From assembly GCA_964448935.1 (NCBI GenBank), contig CAYVBE010000224.1, positions 1-6,312 of the forward strand: a stretch of DNA of 6,312 nucleotides, written 5' to 3'. This DNA is from CAYVBE01 sp964448935. GTDB taxonomy: Bacteria > Planctomycetota > Brocadiia > SM23-32. The notes below the pieces were generated by a model. It did no database searches, was not told where the DNA came from, and saw only the letters and a list, made by a program, of their open reading frames with translations. How positions within the stretch are numbered: the first letter of the stretch is position 1; every line of letters begins with the position of its first letter. Of the stretch, positions 1 through 6,100 are shown one piece after another. The translations under genes and the position numbers were made by a program.

Positions 1-1
1 T

Positions 2-928
2 GCGGCCGGGGGCGAGTTTCGGGAGGGGTCGGCTCTGTGGCTCCACCTGTGGCCGGACCACGCCGACCTCCTTTGGCTGGACGGGCCGGCCTTCCGGGAG
101 GTGAGGTCGATTCCGGGGAGCGGCGCCGGCTCGGGCGACGTGCCGGCCCTCGTCCGGCCCAGCGTCCTTCGGGCGGCCCTGGAGGGCCTGGACCGGCTTT
201 ACGTAACCGGACCCGTCGGGCGCACCGCGCCGGCGACCGGGAGGCTGGAAGAGCAACTGAACGTGAAGGCCACGAACCCCGAGTGGCCGACAGGGGAGGA
301 CGCTTCCTCGGGCGAAGAGGAAACGCCTCCGGCGCCCCTGGTGGGGGCGGCAGCCGCCCTGCTGGGCGCCGCGGACGGCCCCCGGCTCAACCTCCTCGGC
401 GCGGGGAGACAGTGGGCCGGGCTGATGCGTTCCCTGCGGGCGCCCCTGTGGGCGGCGGCCGTCCTCCTGCTCGTGCTGGTCGGTCTCTGGGCCGCCTCCG
501 GAGCGGTCATCCGGCATCGGCTGTCCGGGCGTCTGGCAGAAGTCCGGGCCGAGCTGGCCGACCTCTGGCGCGAATCGCACCCGGGCGAGGACGTGCCCGT
601 CGACCCGGTGCGGCAGATGCGGAGCGAGCTGGCCGCGGTCTCCACGTCCGGAGGCGGACGCGAGGTCCGGCGCCTCGGGGTGCTCCGGCTGCTGCGGCAC
701 GCGGCCGAGGTGATCGAGGGCGGGCCGGACAACATCCCCTACCGACGCCTGGAGTTGGGACCGGGCGGTCTGATCGTCGAGGGATTCGTGGCGGACTACG
801 CGGCAGTGGACGGGCTGGTGGAAGGCATAGCAGAGAGGAGCGGGCTTGTGCCCCGGGCGCCGGAGATGTCCAGCCGGTCGGGCGGGGTGGGCTTCCGGGT
901 GGAACTGAGACGCGACGGGGGAGGGTGA
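2..928 (+). CDS. gspL: GspL-like T2SS inner-membrane platform protein (5' truncated)
   Basis: The frame is open to the left edge, so the start is missing and 308 residues are visible. A GTG at 101 is only an internal codon: the residues before it (LWLHLWPDHADLLWLDG, then FREVRSIP) look like the strand-turn-strand of the actin-like cytoplasmic domain shared by PilM and GspL. The order then fits GspL: end of the cytoplasmic domain (about 1-125), an RLNLL motif near 128-132, one membrane helix (about 147-169), a short charged helix (171-189), and a periplasmic ferredoxin-like domain (about 223-303). In the family, GspL recruits the ATPase GspE through its cytoplasmic part and pairs with GspM through its periplasmic part. 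The gspM- and gspE-like genes follow directly, which supports the call. Sequence conservation is weak, so it rests on architecture and context. A PilM-PilN fusion of a type IV pilus is the alternative and is structurally equivalent. Confidence 0.8.
   Translation, partial: AAGGEFREGSALWLHLWPDHADLLWLDGPAFREVRSIPGSGAGSGDVPALVRPSVLRAALEGLDRLYVTGPVGRTAPATGRLEEQLNVKATNPEWPTGEDASSGEEETPPAPLVGAAAALLGAADGPRLNLLGAGRQWAGLMRSLRAPLWAAAVLLLVLVGLWAASGAVIRHRLSGRLAEVRAELADLWRESHPGEDVPVDPVRQMRSELAAVSTSGGGREVRRLGVLRLLRHAAEVIEGGPDNIPYRRLELGPGGLIVEGFVADYAAVDGLVEGIAERSGLVPRAPEMSSRSGGVGFRVELRRDGGG
917..925 (+). promoter_or_regulatory. Ribosome binding site for gspM
   Basis: A purine run with a GGAGG core at 920-924 lies 7 bases before the GTG at 932, inside the last codons of gspL. 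It supports the GTG start. An ATG at 940 is in another frame and cannot be the start. Confidence 0.7.
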
Positions 929-931
929 GGC

Positions 932-1411
932 GTGCGCGGATGGATTCTATACTTCGTCTGTCTGGCCCTGCTGACCGGGGGCGGGCTGTGGGAGCACCTC
1001 GCCGCGGCGGGGGACAGGGCGCGCATCGAGCGCGCGGCCCGGCAGCTGCGCGAGGTGCGGGGTCTGCTGGACCGGGTGCCGCTGGACCGCTCCGAGGACG
1101 AGTCCGCCTCCCTGGAGGAGTTGAGCGCCCGGAGCATAGGGATCAGCGTGCAGGACGCGGCGGCCCGGAGCGGCCTGGAGCGGGGCAGCATCGAGCAGGT
1201 GACCGGCGCGCGGCACGGGCGGGACGGGGCGGCAGGCGTGACGGCCGCCTACGGCGTACGGGTGAAGGGGGTCCGGCTGGACGGCCTGGTGCATTTTATC
1301 TACGTGCTGGATGCCGATATGGGGCTGGCCACCGCCCGGGCGGAGCTGACGCGCCGCGCGGACGGCAGCGGCAGATGGGACGCTTTTCTCTCCATCGTGA
1401 GGACCATATGA
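932..1411 (+). CDS. gspM: GspM/PilO-like T2SS inner-membrane protein
   Basis: This 159-residue bitopic protein begins 3 bp after the gspL stop, at a GTG with a good Shine-Dalgarno sequence. It has an N-terminal membrane helix (about 4-20) with almost no cytoplasmic tail, a charged helix likely to form a coiled coil (about 26-48), and a C-terminal ferredoxin-like domain (about 78-157). The strand-helix-strand pattern VRVKGVRLDGLVHFIYVLD (109-127) followed by ATARAELTRR is typical of GspM/PilO. The length matches GspM (about 160 residues). In the family, GspM stabilises GspL and forms part of the inner-membrane platform that couples ATPase work to pseudopilus assembly. Sequence identity in this family is low, so the call rests on topology, size and position between a GspL-like gene and gspE. 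PilO is the type IV pilus equivalent. Confidence 0.77.
   Translation: MRGWILYFVCLALLTGGGLWEHLAAAGDRARIERAARQLREVRGLLDRVPLDRSEDESASLEELSARSIGISVQDAAARSGLERGSIEQVTGARHGRDGAAGVTAAYGVRVKGVRLDGLVHFIYVLDADMGLATARAELTRRADGSGRWDAFLSIVRTI
1398..1411 (+). promoter_or_regulatory. ATGA start/stop overlap and ribosome binding site for gspE
   Basis: TGAGGA at 1398-1403 lies 4 bases before the ATG at 1408, which overlaps the gspM stop TGA (1409-1411) in an ATGA motif. This decides the gspE start, because the same frame stays open far upstream. It suggests that gspE translation is coupled to gspM. Confidence 0.8.
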
Positions 1412-3081
1412 CGGAGTCGGCGGAAAGGCTGCAAGCGGACGTGCTGCGGGAGGCCTTCCGGTCGGCCCGCCAGGACGGCGGCCACCCGATGGAGCTGCTC
1501 GGGGAACGGACCGGACTGGGTGAGGCGGAATTGCTCCGCCTCTTTGCGGCGGAGATGGACATCCCGTTCCGCGGGTCGCTCGATGCGGCCGACGTGCCGC
1601 CGTCTTTTATATCGGGGGTGCCGATCGGCTACGCCCGCCGCCACGGCGTGGTGGTCGTAGACGAGCGGGACGGGGGGCTGAGTATGGCCACGTCGGACCC
1701 CCTCGATTTCGCGCCCTTGGACGCCGTAGGGCGGGCCCTCGATCGGGCCGTTCTGCCCGTGCTCGCGCCCCGCGATGAGGTGCTCCGGGCCGTGGAGACC
1801 GCCTACGAGCGCGAGATGCGGGACGCGACGAGGGTGACCGAGGACCTGGGAGACCTGGAGGGGCTGGTAGACCAGAGCGCCGCGCTGGCGAGGAGCGAGG
1901 ACCTGCTGGAGCTGTCGCGGAGACCGCCCCTGATCCGTCTCGTGAACCGCCTCTTCCTCCAGGCCCTCGAGCAGGGAGCGAGCGACATCCACTTCCAGCC
2001 GCTGCCGGAGTGCCTGCAGGTCAGGCAGCGGGTGGACGGTTACCTCCACGACATGGTCTCGCTGCCGAAAGAAATCCAGGCGGCGGTCGTCAGCCGCGTG
2101 AAGGTGATGGGGGAGATGGATATCGCCGAGAAGCGCCTGGCCCAGGACGGGCGCTCGACGGTCACCATCGGCCGTCGGAGCGTGGACCTGCGGATATCCA
2201 GCATGCCCACCTCGGACGGCGAGCAGATCGTCGTGCGGCTTCTGGACAAGGCGAGCCGCCTGCTGACCCTCGACGAGCTGGGTATGTCGGCCGACACGCT
2301 GGAGGAATTCCGACCCCTGATCCACGCCCCCCACGGCATAGTGCTGGTGACCGGCCCCACCGGCTCCGGCAAGACCACCACGCTGTATGCCGCCCTCCAG
2401 GAGCTCGACACGCGGTCCACACACATCGTGACGCTCGAGGACCCCATCGAGTACCGGCTGGAGGGCATAAACCAGACCCAGGTCAACTACAAGAAGGGGC
2501 TGACTTTCGCCAACGGCCTGAGGAACGTCCTCCGGCAGGACCCCGACATCATCATGGTGGGCGAGATACGGGACCAGGAGACGGCGCGCATGGCGGTTCA
2601 GAGCGCGCTCACCGGGCATCTGGTGCTCTCCACGCTCCACACCAACGACGCCGTCTCGGCCACCACACGGCTTCTTGACCTCGATATAGAGCCGTATCTG
2701 GTGAGTTCCGCCCTCCTGGGCGTGGTGGCCCAGCGCCTGGTGCGCCGCGTCTGCCCCGAGTGCGCGGTCCCCGCCGAGCCCGACGGGTCGCTGGTCCGCC
2801 GGGCCGGCCTGGAAGGGCGGGAGGCCGAGTTTCTGGCCGGCGAGGGGTGCGAGGCGTGTTTCCAGACCGGCTACCGGGGACGGGTGGGAATATTCGAGCT
2901 GCTGCGGGTCGACGAAGACCTCTCCGACCGCATCGCCGCACGCCGCACCGCCTCCGAGATGAGAAAGGTGCTGCGGGCGGGGGGATTCCACACGCTGCGG
3001 GCCGACGGAATCCAGAAGGCCCTCGAGGGCATCACCACCCTCGAGGAGGTGTTCCGGGTCACTCAAGACGACGAGGCGTAG
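1408..3081 (+). CDS. gspE: T2SS assembly ATPase GspE
   Basis: This 557-residue secretion ATPase is the most clearly recognised gene here. Residues about 28-137 form a GspE N-terminal domain, followed by a linker, then the N2 domain with GASDIHFQP (190-198; many relatives have Glu where Gln197 sits) and RQRVDG (206-211). The ATPase domain has Walker A GPTGSGKT (316-323, Lys322), an Asp box (VTLEDPIEY, 341-349), Walker B with catalytic Glu (LRQDPDIIMVGEIRD, 375-389, Glu386) and a His box (GHLVLSTLHTNDA, 403-415). Four cysteines (449, 452, 481, 484; CPEC and CEAC) make the zinc site typical of GspE/PilB assembly ATPases and absent from PilT retraction ATPases. The hexamer hydrolyses ATP at the cytoplasmic face to drive pseudopilus growth. 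All catalytic motifs are intact. The frame is open back to base 37, but residues upstream of 1408 are Arg/Gly/Pro-rich read-through. PilB is the alternative; adjacent gspL- and gspC-like genes favour GspE. Confidence 0.96.
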   Translation: MTESAERLQADVLREAFRSARQDGGHPMELLGERTGLGEAELLRLFAAEMDIPFRGSLDAADVPPSFISGVPIGYARRHGVVVVDERDGGLSMATSDPLDFAPLDAVGRALDRAVLPVLAPRDEVLRAVETAYEREMRDATRVTEDLGDLEGLVDQSAALARSEDLLELSRRPPLIRLVNRLFLQALEQGASDIHFQPLPECLQVRQRVDGYLHDMVSLPKEIQAAVVSRVKVMGEMDIAEKRLAQDGRSTVTIGRRSVDLRISSMPTSDGEQIVVRLLDKASRLLTLDELGMSADTLEEFRPLIHAPHGIVLVTGPTGSGKTTTLYAALQELDTRSTHIVTLEDPIEYRLEGINQTQVNYKKGLTFANGLRNVLRQDPDIIMVGEIRDQETARMAVQSALTGHLVLSTLHTNDAVSATTRLLDLDIEPYLVSSALLGVVAQRLVRRVCPECAVPAEPDGSLVRRAGLEGREAEFLAGEGCEACFQTGYRGRVGIFELLRVDEDLSDRIAARRTASEMRKVLRAGGFHTLRADGIQKALEGITTLEEVFRVTQDDEA

Positions 3082-3103
3082 GACAATGTTCAGAAACAGG
3101 AAG
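3073..3103 (+). promoter_or_regulatory. Two candidate ribosome binding sites at the gspD start
   Basis: GAGG at 3073-3076 serves an ATG at 3086 with 9 bases between. A second site, AGGAAG at 3098-3103, serves an in-frame ATG at 3110 with 6 bases between. The second is the better Shine-Dalgarno match, but starting there would remove the Arg/Lys residues of the signal-peptide n-region. I therefore prefer 3086, with 3110 as the alternative. Confidence 0.5.
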
Positions 3104-5539
3104 CCGACCATGCTGACGCTTTTTGCCCTCGCCGTGCTCCTGGCGTCCGGCGTCTTCGGAGCGGGCGGGGAAGACTCGTCGGACTCGGTGAAGTTCAACT
3201 TCCCCGAGAGCGTGGAGCTGACCTTCCTCGTGGATTTCGTCAGCGAACAGACCCAGACACGGTTTCTGTACGACGAAAGCCTTTCGGGCAGCATCGTGGT
3301 CCGCAGCCCGCTGGAGGTGCGGATGGAGAGCCTCGTCCCCGTGCTCCGCAGCATCCTCACCTTCAAAGGCTACACGCTGACCGAATCGGAGGGCTGGTAT
3401 AAGATCACCCGATCGGGCCGCGGGGAGGCGGCCGGTGAACCGGCCGACATCCTGCTGACCGACGAGCTTCCCCCCGAACTGCGGCCGGACGGAGTCTACG
3501 TGCTCATGCTGAAGCTGGAGTACATCGACCCGGACGAGTTCCGGGGCCTGGTGAAGAACGCCACCGGGGTGGAGGCCACCCGGGCGGGGCGGACCGACAC
3601 GCTCGTTTTGGCGGACTACGGCCGGCGCATCCGGCAGGCGGTCCGGATGGCCGAGAAGCTCGACCGCCCCCATCCACCCCTGGAACTGTTGTTTTATGTT
3701 TTCCGTCACGTCGAGGTCTCCCGGGTGCGCGACCTGGCCATGGGCGTGCTCCGTTCCAAGGTCCTGCACGACCTCGCCTCCGGAGGGCCCGAGGTGGACG
3801 GCCCGGCGATGTACGTGGACCAGCCCGCCAACCGCATGATCCTGCTCGTTCCCCCCGAGGAGGTGGACGCAGTGCGTTCCACGCTCCAGACTCTGGACCC
3901 CGAGAGCGAGGCCGAACTGCGCTCTTACCGGACCGGGTCCGCCGGGCCGGAGGAGGCAGTCACCCTCATCAATGAGCTGGTGAAAGTGAAGGCCCCCGGC
4001 CTGCCGCATTTCAGCGTCACCCGGGCGGGGGTGGACCGCCTGGTGGTGCTCTCCCCACCGGCCGGCCACCGGATCGTGGACGAGGCCCTCGAATCCCTCC
4101 AGCGGGGCGAGCACCTCGAGCTGCGCTACTACCCGGTCCAGTACGTCCAGGCATCCCGGATCGAACCGGTCGCCCGCCGCATACTCGAACTGGCCGGCGA
4201 GAGAAGCGGGGAGATGCTGATGCTGGCCCCCGGCGAGAACACCATCATCGCCCGCCTGACGCCCGAGAACCACCGCCGCCTGGAGGAGGTGCTGGAGAGG
4301 TTTGACAGCGAGCGCGAGGCCCTGAGGGCGACGAGGTTGGAGTTCTACCAGATACGCAACACGGACGCCCAGCAGCTGGCCGGGCGCCTGCGGGCGGTTC
4401 TGGGGGTAGCCGGCGGCGGAGCGCCGGTGGAGGTCGAGAGCGCCGTGGAGCGCATGCTGCGGAGCAGCCAGTACCTGGGGATAAAGAGGGCCGACCGGGT
4501 CGACCGGGACCGCGCCGAGCCCCGGCGTTCGGAGCCGGCGGCCGCTCCCGAGGCGGCCGGCGGGGAAGAGGAGGCGGAGGAAGGCATCCAGGTCGAGGCC
4601 GTGCGTATCGTGGCCGACGAGGACACCAACTCCATCATCGTCCAGGCGCCGGTGGAATACCACGAGACCATCCAGAAGCTGATTGAATACCTCGACCGCC
4701 GGCGGCCTCAGGTGATGATCGAGGCCACCATCGCGGCGGTCTCGTCCAACAGCGACCTCTCGGTGGCCGTGGAGCTGTTGCAGAGGGAGGATGAAGGTAC
4801 GGTGGAGGCCCTGGTTTTCAGTGCCTTCGGGCTCTCCGAGATAGACGTCACGACCGGGGAACGGACGATCGAGCCCGGTACCGGCTTCAACGCCAGCGTA
4901 ATAGACCCCGATGGGACCAGCGCCATCATCCGTGCCCTGCACACCGACGACCGCAGCCGCGTAGTGGCCGAGCCGAGACTGCTGGTCAACGACAACGCTC
5001 AGGGCCGCTTCGAGAGCATCCGCGAGGAGCCCTTCACCAGCACCAACATCGGGGACAGCATCTCCACCACCAGCTTCGCCGGCTACGCCGAGGCCGGCAT
5101 CACCATCGAGGTTTCTCCCCGTATCAGCGAGGGCAGCTTCGTCCGCCTGGAATACTCCATCACCAGCCGCGACTTCACTGAAACCGCGCCCGAGGCCGGC
5201 ATACCGCCCGCCCGCACCAGCGACACCATCACCAGCAGCGTGACCGTGCCGGACGGGCACACGGTCGTCATGGGCGGCCTCTCGCGGGAGCGGGGGTCGA
5301 TGCTGGAGGACCGCGTGCCGCTGCTGGGCTCCATACCGGTTCTGGGCGCCCTCTTCCGCTCCACGGAGCGGGGCGAGGGCCACACGCGGCTGTTCGTCTT
5401 TCTAAGGCCCGTCATACTGGACGACGAGGACTTCTCGGACCTGAAGGGCCTCTCCCGACCCGGCCTCCAGGGGATCGGCAAGGAGGTGCCGGGCCCCGAC
5501 GCCATCTATCCCCCGGTCGAGCCGAGGATAATGCGATGA
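3086..5539 (+). CDS. gspD: T2SS outer-membrane secretin GspD, enlarged
   Basis: This 817-residue secretin starts 4 bp after gspE. Residues 1-25 form a Sec signal peptide (basic n-region, hydrophobic core, likely cleavage near VFG-AGG) with no lipobox Cys. The N0 domain spans about 35-108. Five KH-like N modules follow, at about 137-195, 200-272, 276-341, 343-409 and 416-538, where GspD normally has three. The last holds a charged, Ala/Pro/Glu-rich insert (about 465-500). The secretin barrel covers about 540-780 and includes EPRLLVNDN (629-637), VSPRIS (676-681) and the family signature VPLLGSIPVLGALFRS (744-759). A 37-residue tail without a clear pilotin-binding S domain ends the protein. In the family, about 15 subunits form the outer-membrane channel through which folded proteins leave. 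Most GspD proteins have about 650-710 residues, and the extra modules explain the excess. PilQ is the alternative, but no AMIN domain is seen. Confidence 0.95.
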   Translation: MFRNRKPTMLTLFALAVLLASGVFGAGGEDSSDSVKFNFPESVELTFLVDFVSEQTQTRFLYDESLSGSIVVRSPLEVRMESLVPVLRSILTFKGYTLTESEGWYKITRSGRGEAAGEPADILLTDELPPELRPDGVYVLMLKLEYIDPDEFRGLVKNATGVEATRAGRTDTLVLADYGRRIRQAVRMAEKLDRPHPPLELLFYVFRHVEVSRVRDLAMGVLRSKVLHDLASGGPEVDGPAMYVDQPANRMILLVPPEEVDAVRSTLQTLDPESEAELRSYRTGSAGPEEAVTLINELVKVKAPGLPHFSVTRAGVDRLVVLSPPAGHRIVDEALESLQRGEHLELRYYPVQYVQASRIEPVARRILELAGERSGEMLMLAPGENTIIARLTPENHRRLEEVLERFDSEREALRATRLEFYQIRNTDAQQLAGRLRAVLGVAGGGAPVEVESAVERMLRSSQYLGIKRADRVDRDRAEPRRSEPAAAPEAAGGEEEAEEGIQVEAVRIVADEDTNSIIVQAPVEYHETIQKLIEYLDRRRPQVMIEATIAAVSSNSDLSVAVELLQREDEGTVEALVFSAFGLSEIDVTTGERTIEPGTGFNASVIDPDGTSAIIRALHTDDRSRVVAEPRLLVNDNAQGRFESIREEPFTSTNIGDSISTTSFAGYAEAGITIEVSPRISEGSFVRLEYSITSRDFTETAPEAGIPPARTSDTITSSVTVPDGHTVVMGGLSRERGSMLEDRVPLLGSIPVLGALFRSTERGEGHTRLFVFLRPVILDDEDFSDLKGLSRPGLQGIGKEVPGPDAIYPPVEPRIMR
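3911..4312 (+). other. Two supernumerary secretin N modules (GspD residues about 276-409)
   Basis: Within gspD, residues 276-341 and 343-409 each show the strand-helix-strand-strand-helix pattern of a secretin N domain. Each opens with an alternating strand (ELRSYRT; LELRYYPVQYV), passes through a helix, then a strand pair (DRLVVLSP; NTIIARLTP), and ends in an amphipathic helix. The N1/N2-like modules come before them and an N3-like module with a disordered loop comes after. Boundaries are read by eye and may be off by about ten residues. Confidence 0.6.
5524..5539 (+). promoter_or_regulatory. Ribosome binding site and ATGA overlap for gspC
   Basis: GAGGA at 5524-5528 lies 7 bases before the ATG at 5536. 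That ATG overlaps the gspD stop TGA (5537-5539) in an ATGA motif, as at the gspM-gspE junction. An ATG at 5531 belongs to the gspD frame. Confidence 0.75.
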
Positions 5540-6057
5540 GGGCACTGAGCGGTGCGCGGGTATTGAGGCTGCTCCATGCCGGGCGGGTCCTCCTGTGGGT
5601 CCTGTCCGCCGTCTTCCTGGGGGCGGCCCTGCTGCAGGGCCGGGTGTTGGCGCGGTTGTGGGAGGGGCGGGACTCGTGGACATCTCCGGCGGAGGTTGAA
5701 GCGGAAGAAAGGGAGCCGGGGACATCGGAACCCCTGCCGCCGGTGGACCACTTCGCGGTTATCTGGGAGAAGATGCCCCCTCCGCCGCCGCCCGAGCCGG
5801 AACCCGCGCCCGAACCGAAGCCCAAACCGCCGCCGGCCCCCTATCCCGACATGCGGCTGATGGGCACCATCCTGGGCGGTGGGGGGAACTACGCCCTTAT
5901 CCGCGTGCGGCGGGGCACCAAGAAGATGCTCCGGGAGGGCGAGTCCTTCGAAGATATCCGGGTAGTCGAGGTGCGGGAGGACGGGGCGACGGTGGAGGTG
6001 AAAGGCCGGCGGAAGGAGCTTCGGATAGCGGAGAAGTCGGAGGGTAATGCTCGTTGA
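5536..6057 (+). CDS. gspC: Short GspC-like T2SS protein with HR domain and no PDZ
   Basis: This 173-residue protein overlaps the gspD stop by 4 bases. It has a basic cytoplasmic N-terminus, one membrane helix (about 17-34), an acidic periplasmic stretch, the segment DHFAVIWEKM (71-80), a Pro/Glu/Lys-rich linker (81-104) and a C-terminal homology-region (HR) domain (about 106-165). The HR domain shows the usual pattern: MRLMGTILGGGGNYALIRV, a GTKKMLREGE turn, then VVEV and the closing strand KELRIAE. In the family, the HR domain of GspC (and PilP) contacts the secretin N domains and links the inner-membrane platform to the channel. Proteobacterial GspC usually adds a PDZ or coiled-coil domain and is about 270-300 residues; here the protein stops after HR. 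PilP is the alternative, but PilP is a lipoprotein and no lipobox Cys is present, so GspC fits better. Confidence 0.85.
   Translation: MRALSGARVLRLLHAGRVLLWVLSAVFLGAALLQGRVLARLWEGRDSWTSPAEVEAEEREPGTSEPLPPVDHFAVIWEKMPPPPPPEPEPAPEPKPKPPPAPYPDMRLMGTILGGGGNYALIRVRRGTKKMLREGESFEDIRVVEVREDGATVEVKGRRKELRIAEKSEGNAR
5776..5847 (+). repeat. Proline-rich low-complexity linker in gspC
   Basis: These 24 codons encode residues 81-104 of the GspC-like protein: a run of six prolines, then alternating Pro with Glu, Ala and Lys. The DNA is a degenerate CCG/CCC/GAG/AAG repeat. It probably forms an extended, stiff spacer between the membrane helix and the HR domain. The frame is well preserved across it. Confidence 0.8.
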
Positions 6058-6087
6058 ATCGTCGGAGGTCTTGCTCTTGAACCTGTA

Positions 6088-6093
6088 TGAGGA
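6088..6093 (+). promoter_or_regulatory. Ribosome binding site for the terminal lipoprotein gene
   Basis: TGAGGA lies 7 bases before the GTG at 6101. It favours that start over the in-frame ATG at 6047, which overlaps the gspC end and would add 18 residues in front of an otherwise standard lipoprotein signal peptide. Confidence 0.65.
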
Positions 6094-6100
6094 CAGACCC

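Noticed and set aside
37..1407. Upstream in-frame extension of gspE, giving a 1014-residue protein
   Set aside because: The added 457 residues are Arg/Gly/Pro-rich with no domain pattern and lie across the gspL and gspM reading frames. The ATGA overlap with a Shine-Dalgarno site at 1398-1403 and a normal GspE length support the start at 1408.
2010..2678. Plus-strand frame inside gspE (222 codons)
   Set aside because: It is an out-of-frame shadow of the ATPase core. The product is rich in Arg, Gly, Pro and His with no fold pattern.
1300..3366. Long minus-strand open frame (688 codons) opposite gspE
   Set aside because: It lies opposite conserved ATPase motifs, spans three plus-strand genes and shows no recognisable domain or plausible start context.
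3059..5383. Long minus-strand open frame (774 codons) opposite gspD
   Set aside because: This is an antisense shadow typical of high-GC coding DNA. Its product is rich in His, Gly, Arg and Leu without motifs, and the plus strand clearly encodes a secretin.
6067..6099. Possible hairpin between gspC and the lipoprotein gene (GGTCT paired with AGACC)
   Set aside because: The stem is only 5 bp with a loop of over 20 bases and no U-tract, so it is not a credible terminator or regulatory structure.
6047..6100. Earlier ATG (6047) as start of the lipoprotein, overlapping gspC
   Set aside because: It would put 18 residues with acidic charges before the basic n-region of the signal peptide. The GTG at 6101 has a better-spaced Shine-Dalgarno site.
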